A DNA stretch of 57,307 nucleotides, from positions 1-57,307 of the forward strand of contig JAJFUE010000028.1 of the NCBI GenBank assembly GCA_021372575.1, read 5' to 3'. Origin of the DNA: a bacterium (GTDB lineage: Bacteria; Sumerlaeota; Sumerlaeia; MVZB01). This document shows positions 17,395 through 26,597 of the stretch, one piece after another (within the stretch, counting starts at the first letter, position 1; each line of letters begins with the position of its first letter). A program made the translations under genes and the position numbers. The notes under the pieces were generated by a model, which had not been told where the DNA came from, ran no database searches, and worked only from the letters and a program-made list of their open reading frames with translations.

Positions 17395-17754
17395 ATGGAT
17401 ACCAAGGACATGAACACGCCCAAGAAGGTTTTGGACGGAATCAACTTCATTCTGGGACTGTGGCTGATCATTGCGCCATGGGCGCTGAAGACCACGCTCA
17501 ACCCCGTCAGCACGTGGACGGCCGTCATCATCGGCATCTGCGTGGTGATCGTGTCGGCCTGGGGAATGGCCCAGACCTTCAGCAAGATGTCGGAGTGGCT
17601 GAACGTCATTCTCGGCGCGTTGTTCTTCATTTCCCCGTGGGTGCTGGGATTCGCGTCGATCTCGGCCGCGTGGAATGCGTGGATCCTCGGCGCGGCCATC
17701 GTGATCCTGGCGTTGATCGCAACGGTGACGATGGGCAGATACGTGACGCGATGA
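17395..17754 (+). CDS. SPW-repeat integral membrane protein
   Basis: 119 residues with four hydrophobic segments and two SPW-type signatures (LIIAPWAL near residue 25, FFISPWVLGF near residue 80), each in a two-helix unit: the SPW-repeat family, role unknown. AAGGAGG lies 12 nt upstream of the ATG, slightly far. The stop codon starts a short heptamer array. Confidence 0.85.
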   Translation: MDTKDMNTPKKVLDGINFILGLWLIIAPWALKTTLNPVSTWTAVIIGICVVIVSAWGMAQTFSKMSEWLNVILGALFFISPWVLGFASISAAWNAWILGAAIVILALIATVTMGRYVTR

Positions 17755-17815
17755 AGCGTGATGGGTGAAAAAAGGGTGGAGAGCATTTAATTTTCGCTCT
17801 TCACCCTTCACACTT
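17752..17815. repeat. TGA heptamers after the SPW gene, with an inverted partner
   Basis: From the SPW stop (TGA 17752) further TGAs follow at 17759 and 17766, 7 nt apart, so all three frames are closed within 14 nt. An inverted set (minus strand TGAAGGG, TGAAGAG) ends at about 17815. The two sets pair: GTGATGGGTGAA (17758-17769) against TTCACCCTTCAC (one mismatch), giving a possible stem-loop before priA. Confidence 0.7.
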
Positions 17816-17842
17816 CCCCGATGTTCATGGCATCGTGATGCC

Positions 17843-20167
17843 ATGAGCGCGGATCACGCTGCCTACCCACGAAAACCCTCGCCGGCGCGAACCGAAGGCC
17901 CCGGAGCGCTCAGCTATGCCCGCGTGGCGCTCAACCGGCCATTGGATCCGCTGACATACTACATTCCCGAATCGCTCAGCGATCAGCTGCGCGTGGGCGC
18001 GCTGGTGGAGGTCCCGTTGCGCAACGAGACCGCCGCGGGCGTGATCGTCGATATCGTCGATGAGCCCGGGACGAAGCATCAGCTCAAGCCGGTCGCGCGC
18101 AGGTTGTCGGCCGATTTTTCGATCGAGAATTCGCTGATCGAACTGGGCCGGTGGCTGTCGGAATATTATTTCTGCTCGCTCGGCGAGGCGCTGGCATGCA
18201 TGTCGTTCATCGGGCTGAACGACCTGTCGAGCCGCACGCGCACGGCGGTGACGCTCGCCGATCCCGAGCATTGGCTGTCGGTCTCGCGCGAGGCCGCGCC
18301 TGATGGCAAAAAAGTCACAGCCACGCAGCAGAAAGTGATCGCGGCGCTTTTGGCCGAAACCAACCGCCCGCAGACGCCGCGCGAGCTGGCCGAGGCCGCC
18401 GGCGTCAGCGAGGCCGTCCCGCGCCTCATGCTCGAGCACGACTGGCTGATCGCGACCGAGGAAGAAATCCTGAGGCTCGATGATTACCCCCTTCACGACG
18501 ATGGCGATCCCCGCCCGCTGAAACTCACCGACACGCAGGCCGAAGTCTTGAAGGAACTCCTCGATCCATTGCACGCGGGCAGGTATCAGACCTTCCTGCT
18601 GCACGGCGTGACCGGCAGCGGCAAGACCGAGCTTTATTTGCGCGTCATCGAGGACGCGCTGAAGATCGGCCGCACGGCGATCGTGCTCGTGCCGGAGATC
18701 GCGCTCACACCCCAGACCGTCCAATCCTTCCGGCGGCGGCTCGGCTCGACGGTCGGCGTCTATCATAGCCGGCTGTCGCTCGGGCAGAAGTTCGACCTCT
18801 GGAAGAGGATCAAAACCGACGAGGTGCGCGTCGTGATCGGCGCGCGATCGGCGCTGTTCGCGCCGCTCCCCTCGCTCGGCGCGATCATCGTCGATGAGGA
18901 ACACGAATCGACCTACAAGCAGGGCGAAACGCCGCGCTACCACGCGCGCGACGTGGCGGTCATGCGCGGCTCGCGCGAGAACGCGGTCGTGATCCTGGGT
19001 TCGGCGACGCCGTCGGCCGAGTCGCTGCACAACGCGCGCGAGGGCAAATACAAGTGGCTGCGCCTGCCCGAGCGCATTGGGCCGCACGCGCCGCCGGTCA
19101 TGAACGTGATCGACATGAAGCGCCACTGGCGCCAGGGCCAGATCGAGTCCGCCGGCGAATCAATGCTCTCGCCGCCGCTGCGCGACGCGATCGCGAAGCG
19201 ATTGGAAGTCGGCGAACAGGTGATGCTGCTGCTCAACCGCCGCGGCTTCGCCAACCAGATCCTGTGCATGGCGTGCGGCAAATTGCGCATGTGCCCCGAC
19301 TGCGACGTGCCGATGACGTATCACAAGACCGTCAACCGGCTGATGTGCCACTGGTGCGGCTACAAGACGGAGCTTCCGAAGGTCTGCCCCGAGTGCGGCG
19401 CCGAGGAGATCAAGAATCTCGGCATGGGCACGCAGCGCATTGAGGAAGTGCTCGCCGAGCTTTACCCGCAGGCGCGCATCCAACGCATCGACACCGACTC
19501 CATGCGGCGGCAGGGTGCGTTCAGCGCGGCGTGGGAGAAAATCAACAGGCACGAAATCGACATCATCCTCGGCACGCAGATGATCGCCAAGGGCCTGCAC
19601 CTCGAGCAGGTCACGCTGGTCGGCGTGATCCTCGCCGACTTCGCGCTCTTTATGCCGGATTTCAGGTCGGCCGAGCGGACATACTCGTTGCTCACGCAGA
19701 TGGCCGGCCGCGCGGGCCGCGGATCGATCCCGGGCGAAGTCATCGTGCAGTCGTTCATGCCGCAGCACTATGCAATCGACACGGCCGCGCGGCTCGCCGA
19801 AGAAGCCTTTTACGAACGGGAACTCAAATACCGGCGCATGCTGCGGTTTCCGCCGTTCGGCAAGCTCGTCGCGATCACGGTCAGCGGGACCGACCCGGAA
19901 TTCGTGCGCGACATGGCATTCCGGTTCGGCGGCCTGCTGAAGCCGCTGACGTATCGGCCGGATTACCACGGCATCCGCGTGCTGGGCCCGACGCCCGCGC
20001 CGCTTGGCAAGCTCGAAGGGCAGTGGCGCTGGCGTCTGCTTGCGCGCGGCGAGCGCCCCGGCCCGCTGCACGCCCTCGTGCGCGAGGGCCTTGCCCAATT
20101 CAACAAAGCCCCCAACCGCGCGCGGATTCACCTGACGATCGACGCCGACCCGTTTGACTTGATGTAA
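17843..20167 (+). CDS. priA: primosomal protein N' (replication restart helicase)
   Basis: 774 residues. It has the PriA N-terminal DNA-binding part (YARVALNRPLDPLTYYIP), Walker A GVTGSGKTE with K261, DEEH at 351-354, GSATPS (motif III), the zinc region with four CxxC pairs (CMAC, CPDC, CHWC, CPEC) inserted in the helicase core, and the AGRAGRG motif VI. It restarts stalled replication forks by loading the primosome. ATG 17843 is chosen since the 26 codons before it (from 17765) read through a repeat-bearing spacer. The gene is complete and family-length. Confidence 0.95.
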   Translation: MSADHAAYPRKPSPARTEGPGALSYARVALNRPLDPLTYYIPESLSDQLRVGALVEVPLRNETAAGVIVDIVDEPGTKHQLKPVARRLSADFSIENSLIELGRWLSEYYFCSLGEALACMSFIGLNDLSSRTRTAVTLADPEHWLSVSREAAPDGKKVTATQQKVIAALLAETNRPQTPRELAEAAGVSEAVPRLMLEHDWLIATEEEILRLDDYPLHDDGDPRPLKLTDTQAEVLKELLDPLHAGRYQTFLLHGVTGSGKTELYLRVIEDALKIGRTAIVLVPEIALTPQTVQSFRRRLGSTVGVYHSRLSLGQKFDLWKRIKTDEVRVVIGARSALFAPLPSLGAIIVDEEHESTYKQGETPRYHARDVAVMRGSRENAVVILGSATPSAESLHNAREGKYKWLRLPERIGPHAPPVMNVIDMKRHWRQGQIESAGESMLSPPLRDAIAKRLEVGEQVMLLLNRRGFANQILCMACGKLRMCPDCDVPMTYHKTVNRLMCHWCGYKTELPKVCPECGAEEIKNLGMGTQRIEEVLAELYPQARIQRIDTDSMRRQGAFSAAWEKINRHEIDIILGTQMIAKGLHLEQVTLVGVILADFALFMPDFRSAERTYSLLTQMAGRAGRGSIPGEVIVQSFMPQHYAIDTAARLAEEAFYERELKYRRMLRFPPFGKLVAITVSGTDPEFVRDMAFRFGGLLKPLTYRPDYHGIRVLGPTPAPLGKLEGQWRWRLLARGERPGPLHALVREGLAQFNKAPNRARIHLTIDADPFDLM

Positions 20168-20170
20168 CAG

Positions 20171-20225
20171 GTAGGTCGGGTCTTCGACCCGACTCCCGAA
20201 GTGTCGGGTCGAAGACCCGACCTAC
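20171..20225. repeat. GTAGGTCGG-type doubled inverted repeat, copy 2
   Basis: Two perfect 23-nt arms (20171-20193 and 20203-20225) flank a 9-nt spacer, and each arm is itself a small palindrome (GTCGGGTC / GACCCGAC). It begins four bases after the priA stop codon. It may serve as a priA terminator without a U-tract or be a REP-like element. A single-arm relative lies at 81-103. Confidence 0.9.
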
Positions 20226-20227
20226 CA

Positions 20228-20255
20228 TTGACTTCGCGTTCGAATCAGCTAGACT
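20228..20255 (+). promoter_or_regulatory. predicted sigma-70-type promoter for lysS
   Basis: TTGACT (20228-20233), 16-nt spacer, TAGACT (20250-20255), immediately after the inverted repeat and about 55 nt before the lysS start. Pattern match only. Confidence 0.5.
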
Positions 20256-20310
20256 CAGATGTTACACCTGCCGCGGGGATGCTGCGGGTATGCCATACAG
20301 GACTACGAAC

Positions 20311-21960
20311 ATGACCGACCAGCCGACCGACCAGACTCCACAGACACCCGAAGAAGCCCGCGCCGCTGAGGACCGGCTCGTTCGCGAGCGCCGCGACAAG
20401 GCCGAACGCATGCGCGCCGACGGCATCGATCTCTACGTGCACCGCTTCATCGCGAAGAACCACGCGGCCGAGCTGCACGAGAAATATCCCGACGACAAGA
20501 TGGAGACCGAGCAGATCGACGAGCAGGAAGTCTTCACGGTCGCGGGTCGCGTGATGCTCGTGCGCTCGTTCGGCAAGGCGGGGTTCATCACGCTCGACGA
20601 CGAGACGGGCCGCATCCAGGTCTATGTCAAGAGCGGCGTCACCGACGAGGCCGGCTTCAACCTGTTCAAGAAGTGGCTTGACGCGGGCGACATCGTCGGC
20701 GCGACCGGCACGCTGTTCCGCACGAAGACCAAGGAGCTCACGATCCACGCGACGGAGCTCAAGCTGCTCACCAAGTCGATGCGGCCACTGCCCGAGAAGT
20801 GGCACGGACTCAAGGACGTCGAGCAGCGTTACCGCCGGCGCTACGTCGATCTCATCACCAACCCCGACGTGCGCGAAACGTTCCGTCTCCGCAGCCGCGC
20901 GATCGCGTTCATCCGGCGCTTCCTCGACCAGCGCGGCTACATGGAAGTCGAGACGCCGATGATGCAGGCGATCTACGGCGGCGCCGCGGCCAAGCCGTTC
21001 GTCACGCACCACAACGCGCTCGACATGGACCTTTACCTGCGCATCGCGCCGGAGCTGTTCCTCAAGCGTCTCATCGCCGGCGGCTACGAGCGCGTCTATG
21101 AAATCAACCGCAACTTCCGCAACGAGGGCGTCTCGACGCGGCACAACCCCGAGTTCACGATGCTCGAGCTCTACACGGCCGGCTGGAACTACCAGGACAC
21201 GATGACGCTGACCGAAGAGCTGATCCGTGGCGCGGCGCAGGAAGTCCTCGGAAAGACGACGGTCCCGTTCAACGGCCATGAAATCGATCTTGGCTCGCCG
21301 TTCCGCCGGCTGCGCATCCTCGACGCGATCGCCGAACTGCTCGGGCTTGGCAGCAACCACAAACTCAAGTGGGGCCTCAAGAAGGAAGAGCTCTACGCGA
21401 TTTTGCGCGAAAAATACGGCAAATACGGGGAGATTGGCGAGGGCGAGCCGTTCACCGTCAAGGGCGAAGGGTTCAACCCGGAACAGGAATACGGCCACAC
21501 CGTGGCGGCGTGCTTCACGATCATCTCGAACCCGGCTTCGTCCGACGAATGCCTGATCAACATCTTCGAGACGTTCATCGAGTCCACGCTCGCGCAGCCG
21601 ACGTTCATCATGGATTACCCGAAGAGCCTGTGCCCGCTGACCAAGTCGAGCGCGGCGGACCCGGCGATGGCCGAGCGCTTCGAGATGTTCATCGGCGGGC
21701 TCGAGATGGCCAACGCCTACAGCGAGCTCAACGACCCCGACGAGCAGCAGGCGCGGTTCGAGGACCAGGTCAATCGCCGCAAGGCCGGCGACGAAGAGGC
21801 AATGAACGAGGTCGATTACGATTACGTGCGCGCGCTCGAATACGGCATGGCCCCGTGCAGCGGCCTCGGCATCGGCATCGACCGCCTGATCATGCTGCTC
21901 ACCAACAGCGCCTCGATCCGCGACGTCATCCTCTTCCCGCTCATGCGGCCGGAGAAGTGA
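20311..21960 (+). CDS. lysS: lysyl-tRNA synthetase, class II
   Basis: 549 residues. It has an OB-fold anticodon-binding domain (about 50-150, with VAGRVMLVRSFGK) and a class II core: motif 1 around FLDQRGYMEVETPM, motif 2 FRNEGVSTRHNPEFTMLE, motif 3 GLGIGIDRLIML near the end. It charges tRNA-Lys. ATG 20311 has AGGA eight bases upstream; ATG 20290 adds seven residues and is possible. It heads a likely lysS-M28 peptidase-lolC-lolE cluster, though a repeat array sits after its stop. Confidence 0.95.
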   Translation: MTDQPTDQTPQTPEEARAAEDRLVRERRDKAERMRADGIDLYVHRFIAKNHAAELHEKYPDDKMETEQIDEQEVFTVAGRVMLVRSFGKAGFITLDDETGRIQVYVKSGVTDEAGFNLFKKWLDAGDIVGATGTLFRTKTKELTIHATELKLLTKSMRPLPEKWHGLKDVEQRYRRRYVDLITNPDVRETFRLRSRAIAFIRRFLDQRGYMEVETPMMQAIYGGAAAKPFVTHHNALDMDLYLRIAPELFLKRLIAGGYERVYEINRNFRNEGVSTRHNPEFTMLELYTAGWNYQDTMTLTEELIRGAAQEVLGKTTVPFNGHEIDLGSPFRRLRILDAIAELLGLGSNHKLKWGLKKEELYAILREKYGKYGEIGEGEPFTVKGEGFNPEQEYGHTVAACFTIISNPASSDECLINIFETFIESTLAQPTFIMDYPKSLCPLTKSSAADPAMAERFEMFIGGLEMANAYSELNDPDEQQARFEDQVNRRKAGDEEAMNEVDYDYVRALEYGMAPCSGLGIGIDRLIMLLTNSASIRDVILFPLMRPEK

Positions 21961-21999
21961 TTTGTGAAACGTGAATCGTGGATCGTGGATCGTGAAACC
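21958..21999 (+). repeat. stop-codon-anchored TGA heptamer array after lysS
   Basis: The lysS stop (TGA 21958) is the first member of an exact 7-nt series: TGA 21965, TGA 21972, TGG 21979, TGG 21986, TGA 21993. Units read TGTGAAAC-like, then TGAATCG and TGGATCG. A 6-bp stem GCCCGC/GCGGGC (22004-22018) follows, just before the peptidase gene. Confidence 0.87.
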
Positions 22000-22024
22000 A
22001 GTTGCCCGCCGAGCGGGCGGTAAT

Positions 22025-23068
22025 ATGAGAAGATTATTCTTTAAACTTCGCGCGCGTTGGCTTTGGGTCATTGGGCATGTTTTGGCGGTGATTGCGGTTA
22101 TTCTGATCGTGCTGGGGTGCATCGTGTTTCCGATGCCGGGAAAATCCTTTCGCGGTCCTTTGCCGGCGTTGACGGCCGATCAGCAAGCGCTTTCCGGCGC
22201 GCTGGAACGGCATGTGCGCGTGCTCGCGGAGGAAATCGGCGAACGCTCCATGGACCGCTTCGACCGGCTCGAACTCGCGGCCGATTACGTTTCGGCGCAA
22301 TTTGCCGCGACGGGAATTCAGCCGAAATCGCTGTCGTACAATCTCGAAGGCCATCAGCCGCGCAACATTGAGCTCGAATTCCCCGGCGGCGCGAATGCCG
22401 GCGAGATCATCGTCGTCGGCGCGCATTACGATTCGGAGTTGGGAACGCCGGGCGCCAACGACAACGCCAGCGGCGTGGCCGCCACGATCGAGCTCGCGCG
22501 CATCCTGAAGGACAAACCGCGTGACCGCACGATCCGCCTCGTCGCCTTCGTCAACGAAGAGCCGCCGTGGTTCCAGACGGATGTCATGGGCAGCATGGTG
22601 TATGCGAAGGAGTGCCGCAAGAACGGCGACCGGATCGTCGGGATGCTTTCGCTGGAAACGATCGGCTACTACAGCGACGCCGAAGGCAGCCAGAACTACC
22701 CGCTCCCGGCGCTCGGCAAAATTTATCCCTCACGTGGCAACTTCATCGGCTTCGTCGGCAACATCGGCTCGCGCGAGCTGGTTCGCAATTGCGTCGGGGC
22801 GTTCCGCGCCAACGCACAGTTCCCGTGCGAAGGGATCGCAGCGCCTGAGGCGCTCGACATTGGACTTTCTGATCATTGGAGCTTCTGGCAGGCGGGTTAC
22901 CAGGCGCTGATGATCACCGACACCGCGCCGTACCGCTATCCGCACTATCATTCCGCACAAGACACGCCCGATAAAATCGATTATGATCGAATGGCGCGTG
23001 TGGTGGCGGGTGTTGCCTCCGTGGTCGAAGATCTGTCCAAGGCGAAACGGACCGGAACCGGCGAATGA
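22025..23068 (+). CDS. M28-family zinc peptidase, membrane-anchored
   Basis: 347 residues. One N-terminal membrane segment (about 14-35) puts the catalytic domain outside the cytoplasm. The M28 ligands are visible: H and D in VGAHYDSELGTPGANDNASG, the general-base pair EE in VAFVNEEPP, E in LSLETIGYY, and H in YPHYHSAQDTPD. The family holds aminopeptidases and related exopeptidases. I start at ATG 22025, since the 18 codons from 21971 translate the preceding repeats. The stop overlaps the next gene's start (ATGA, 23065-23068). Confidence 0.88.
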   Translation: MRRLFFKLRARWLWVIGHVLAVIAVILIVLGCIVFPMPGKSFRGPLPALTADQQALSGALERHVRVLAEEIGERSMDRFDRLELAADYVSAQFAATGIQPKSLSYNLEGHQPRNIELEFPGGANAGEIIVVGAHYDSELGTPGANDNASGVAATIELARILKDKPRDRTIRLVAFVNEEPPWFQTDVMGSMVYAKECRKNGDRIVGMLSLETIGYYSDAEGSQNYPLPALGKIYPSRGNFIGFVGNIGSRELVRNCVGAFRANAQFPCEGIAAPEALDIGLSDHWSFWQAGYQALMITDTAPYRYPHYHSAQDTPDKIDYDRMARVVAGVASVVEDLSKAKRTGTGE

Positions 23069-24294
23069 TCTCAAGATTCCTCATGAAACACTTCGATTGG
23101 TTTGTGGCGTGGCGCTATTTGTTTTCGCGCCAGCGCAAGGTGCTCGTGTCGGTCATCACACTCATCTCGATCGCGGGCGTGGCCGTCGGCGTGGCCGCGC
23201 TGATCGTGGTGCGCGGCGTCATGGACGGCGCCGACACGATGATCTTCCGCAAATACGCCGACCTTTACCCGCACGTGCGGATCGTCGATACGCGCGGCGC
23301 CGCGCAGCCGGTCGATCAGAAACTTCTCGACGAGCTCAACGCCAACCCGCAGGTCGTGCGCGCCGAACCGGTTTATGAAAAGAAGACGCTCTACCAGCCG
23401 GTCGGAACCGCCGGCGAAAGCATCCGTCTCATCAACCTGATCGGGACCGATCGCATCGGCAAGGGCACGCCGTATGTTCTCGACCAGAAAGTAAAGCAGC
23501 AGTGGACCCTGCCGCCGGATACGATCGCCGTCGGCGGCACGCTCGCGTTCGACTCGAAAGTCTGGATCGACTCGAAGGTCACGCTGACGGCGCTCAACCC
23601 GATTTACACCGCGATCGGCTGGATGTTCAAGCAGACCACGATGCCGGTGAGCATGCTGGTTTCGTCGGGATTTGACGAATATGACGTGTGCACGGCGTTC
23701 GTCAGCCGCGAGACGTTCCGCGACCTGTACCGCGTCAAGGGCGGCGCCGATTACATCAACGTCATGCTGAAGGACCCGTTCGCGGCCGACTCGTTCAAGT
23801 CCGCGCTCAAGACGCCGCCGCACTTCCGAGTCAGCACGTGGGCCGAGGAAAACCGCGAGATGTTCTCCGCGCTCAAGCTCGAGAAAAAGGCGATGTCGCT
23901 GATCCTTGTGCTCGTCGTGATCGTCGCCGCGTTCAACATCATCGGCACGCTGATCCTGATGGTGATCGAAAAAACGCGTGAAATCGGGATTATGAAGGCG
24001 ATCGGCGCGTCGCCGCGCCTCATCGCGCGCGTATTCCTTCTGGATGGGATTTTGATCGGCCTCATCGGGACGGCGGTCGGACTGGCGATCGGACTGACGC
24101 TTTGCGCGACGATTCCGCTCATCAAGCTGCCGATCCCGGCGATCGTCGCGGTCGATCACCTGCCGATCGAGGTCGATCCGGTCGCGGTGGCGATCATCCT
24201 GCTGTCTGCGATCGTGATCTGCACGCTGGCCGCCGTGTTCCCGGCGATTCAGGCCGCCAAGCTCAACCCGGTGGAGGCGCTGAGTTACGACTGA
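23065..24294 (+). CDS. LolC/LolE-family lipoprotein-releasing permease subunit, first copy
   Basis: 409 residues. N-terminal FVAWRYLFSRQRKVLVSVIT plus membrane helix, a large periplasmic MacB-like domain (about 50-275), then three C-terminal helices with the FtsX domain (FNIIGTLILMVIEKTREIGIMKAIGAS). With LolD it extracts lipoproteins from the inner membrane for transfer to LolA. Overlaps the peptidase gene by four bases and its paralogue by one base (24294). No lolD ATPase is in the window. Confidence 0.9.
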   Translation: MISRFLMKHFDWFVAWRYLFSRQRKVLVSVITLISIAGVAVGVAALIVVRGVMDGADTMIFRKYADLYPHVRIVDTRGAAQPVDQKLLDELNANPQVVRAEPVYEKKTLYQPVGTAGESIRLINLIGTDRIGKGTPYVLDQKVKQQWTLPPDTIAVGGTLAFDSKVWIDSKVTLTALNPIYTAIGWMFKQTTMPVSMLVSSGFDEYDVCTAFVSRETFRDLYRVKGGADYINVMLKDPFAADSFKSALKTPPHFRVSTWAEENREMFSALKLEKKAMSLILVLVVIVAAFNIIGTLILMVIEKTREIGIMKAIGASPRLIARVFLLDGILIGLIGTAVGLAIGLTLCATIPLIKLPIPAIVAVDHLPIEVDPVAVAIILLSAIVICTLAAVFPAIQAAKLNPVEALSYD

Positions 24295-25505
24295 TGCGCA
24301 AATACGAATTCCACCTCGCATTCCGTTACCTGTTTTCGCGCGAGCGGCGCACGCTGGCGTCGGTGATCACGATCATCGCGACGTTTGGCGTGGCGATCGG
24401 CGTGGCCGCGCTCATCGCGACGCTTGCGGTGATGGACGGCGCGACGGACCTGCTGTTCGGCCGCATCGCGCAGCTCTTCCCGCACGTGCGCATCCAGCTC
24501 ATCGAACCCGGCAGCGCCGCCGTGCCCGACGCGAAACTGCTCAAGGACCTCAGCGCCGATCCGCGCGTCGAACTGGCCGTCCCGATCCTGAACAAATTCG
24601 GAATCATCCAGCCGGCGCGCGGCCTCGAGAGCGACAAGGAGCCGATCGCCATCTTCGGGCTCGATGCCGGCACGGCCCGGCTGTTCGGCCTCAAGCGCGA
24701 CAACATCGCAACCAACGAAATCCTTGTCGGCGACGCGCTCGCGCGCAAACTGAACGTCAAGGAAGGCGACACCGTCCAGGTGCTCGCGGTGAACCCGCAC
24801 AGCGGCGCGACGACTCAGCAGATCAAGGTCGCGAAGCTCAGGATCGTGAGCCTGTTCTCGATGGGCTTCAACGACTTCGACGTGCAGAGCGTGTTCATGA
24901 ACGGCGACCGGCTGCGCGAGCTCTACCACGGCACGGAACAGTTCGATTACATTCACGTCAAGCTCAAGGAGCCGCTCGGCGCGAAGGCATTCGACGAGCA
25001 ACTGGTCCTGCCCGACGCGTATCGCTCGTGGGACTGGTCGAACCCGACCTACAGCGAAACGGGCGGTTTCTTCGCGATGCTCACATTCCAGAAATTCCTG
25101 CTGTTCGCGCTGCTGCTGCTGATCATCATCGTCGCGGCGTTCAACATTATCGGCACGCTGATCCTGATGGTGAACGACAAGACGCGCGAGATCGGGATCC
25201 TGCGCGCGATCGGCGCGCACCAGGGCGCGGTGGCGCGCGTGTTCCTGCTCGACGGCATGCTGGTCGGCGTGGTCGGAACGATCGTCGGCGTGGCGCTCGG
25301 CCTGATCGTGTGCGCGATCATCCCGATGATCGGCGTCGAAATGCCGGCGTCCGTTTACAAGTTCAGCTCGGTGCCGGTGAAGATTCACTGGTCGTCGGTC
25401 GCGATGGTGGTCGGCGCGGCGCTGCTGATCTGCACGATCGCGTCGCTGCTGCCGGCGCGCCACGCGTCCAAGCTCAAGCCGGTCGAAGCCCTGCGCTACG
25501 ACTGA
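24294..25505 (+). CDS. LolC/LolE-family lipoprotein-releasing permease subunit, second copy
   Basis: 403 residues, same architecture as the preceding gene (LAFRYLFSRERRTLASVIT at the N-terminus; FNIIGTLILMVNDKTREIGILRAIGAH at the FtsX part). Stop and start overlap as TGATG, so the two are made together and likely form the LolCE heterodimer. The open frame continues upstream to 24102 inside the first gene, but that reading is a shadow. A true LolC and LolE pair suggests an outer membrane. Confidence 0.9.
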   Translation: MRKYEFHLAFRYLFSRERRTLASVITIIATFGVAIGVAALIATLAVMDGATDLLFGRIAQLFPHVRIQLIEPGSAAVPDAKLLKDLSADPRVELAVPILNKFGIIQPARGLESDKEPIAIFGLDAGTARLFGLKRDNIATNEILVGDALARKLNVKEGDTVQVLAVNPHSGATTQQIKVAKLRIVSLFSMGFNDFDVQSVFMNGDRLRELYHGTEQFDYIHVKLKEPLGAKAFDEQLVLPDAYRSWDWSNPTYSETGGFFAMLTFQKFLLFALLLLIIIVAAFNIIGTLILMVNDKTREIGILRAIGAHQGAVARVFLLDGMLVGVVGTIVGVALGLIVCAIIPMIGVEMPASVYKFSSVPVKIHWSSVAMVVGAALLICTIASLLPARHASKLKPVEALRYD

Positions 25506-25530
25506 TCATTCCGGACGCTGAATCCTTGAT

Positions 25531-26343
25531 TCAGGCCCAGAGCGAGGCGCGCCCCGCGGCGTGCGCAATGCGGCTCAGCGGCCCGGCGTTGCCTTGCTTG
25601 ACGTCGATCCAGCCGCCGGCCGCGCGAATGATCGCGGCGCCGCCGGCCACGTCCCACAGCATGAAGTCTTCCTCGCAATACGCATCAACGCGGCCGCATG
25701 CGACATACGCCAGCGCGATCGCCGCCGCGCCGAACATGCGCGTTTTCTTGAACGAGATCAGCAGATTGATATATTCGCGCAGGCTCTCCGGACTGTGATC
25801 GCGCTTGATCGGCATCCCGGTGGCCACGATCGCCTTCGAGCGTTCGCCGATTTCCGAGACTTTCATCGGCTTGCCGTTAAGCCACGCGCCCCGCCCGACG
25901 ATGCCGCTGAACATCTCGTCGCGATTGAAATCGTAAATTACGCCGAGAATCGGTTCGTCGCCGCGCATGAGTCCGATGGACGTGCAGCAGGCCGGGATCT
26001 GCCGGCTGAAATTGAGCGTGCCGTCGAGCGGATCGACCACCCAATACAGTCCGTCCACCGTTTCGTTTTGTTCCGTTTCCTCGCTGATGATCGGGTGAGG
26101 GCTTTCGGCGCGCAGCATCTTCAGGATGAGCGACTCGGCATCGCGATCGGCCTGCATCTTGATGTCGCGGCCGATCTCGCTCAGCACCACGCGCGCGCCG
26201 GCCATCATCTCGCGGAGCAAACCGCCCGCCGCCCGCGCCGCGCGTTCGGCCAGATCGAAGTCCTTCTCCCATTCCGATCCAAGGCTTTCAGTCATTTTAA
26301 ATATCACTTTCTCAATGATAGTATCTTTTTCAGACTCGTTCAT
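25531..26343 (-). CDS. inositol monophosphatase family protein
   Basis: 270 residues. Metal-binding residues are present: E88/E89 in SEET, D104 and D107 in WVVDPLDGTLNF, and the distal Asp in LWDVAGGAAII. Members dephosphorylate inositol-1-phosphate, PAP/CysQ substrates or fructose-1,6-bisphosphate; sequence alone does not say which. An alternative ATG at 26295 would remove 16 residues. The gene converges with lolE. Its start abuts a REP-like cluster, so its promoter must lie in or beyond the repeats. Confidence 0.88.
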   Translation of the reverse strand: MNESEKDTIIEKVIFKMTESLGSEWEKDFDLAERAARAAGGLLREMMAGARVVLSEIGRDIKMQADRDAESLILKMLRAESPHPIISEETEQNETVDGLYWVVDPLDGTLNFSRQIPACCTSIGLMRGDEPILGVIYDFNRDEMFSGIVGRGAWLNGKPMKVSEIGERSKAIVATGMPIKRDHSPESLREYINLLISFKKTRMFGAAAIALAYVACGRVDAYCEEDFMLWDVAGGAAIIRAAGGWIDVKQGNAGPLSRIAHAAGRASLWA

Positions 26344-26345
26344 AA

Positions 26346-26572
26346 CCCGCGCGCTGAAAGCGCAAGAAGAATAAAGCCTGGGGCAGAGTGAAGCGCCGCC
26401 CCAGGTATGCGTCGCAAATATTTCGGAGCGCTGAAAGCGCGAAAGAAACCGAGTTCATCGCCCATTTCTGTCGCTCTTTCAGAGCTCTTGTTCTTTATAC
26501 ATTCCGTCCTGGGGCGTCGCTCCGCTCTGCCCCAGGCTATTTTCTTGCCGCGCCTTCGGCGCTCCAATCATG
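26346..26572. repeat. REP-like cluster: paired inverted modules without a transposase gene
   Basis: The left half has GCGCTGAAAGCGC (26351-26363), a CCTGGGGC...GCCCCAGG stem-loop (26377-26405) and a second GCGCTGAAAGCGC (26428-26440). The right half carries the same modules inverted, with a stem at 26508-26536. The same modules flank the RAYT gene at 40.5 kb, so this looks like a non-autonomous (MITE- or BIME-like) relative. It fills the gap between the inositol-phosphatase and ppx genes. Confidence 0.88.
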
Positions 26573-26597
26573 CCCGGATCCCTAGCCCACGCTCGGG

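Noticed and set aside
20240-20262. TTCGAATC resembling a tRNA T-loop
   Set aside because: No acceptor or anticodon arms can be drawn around it; it lies in the lysS promoter region.
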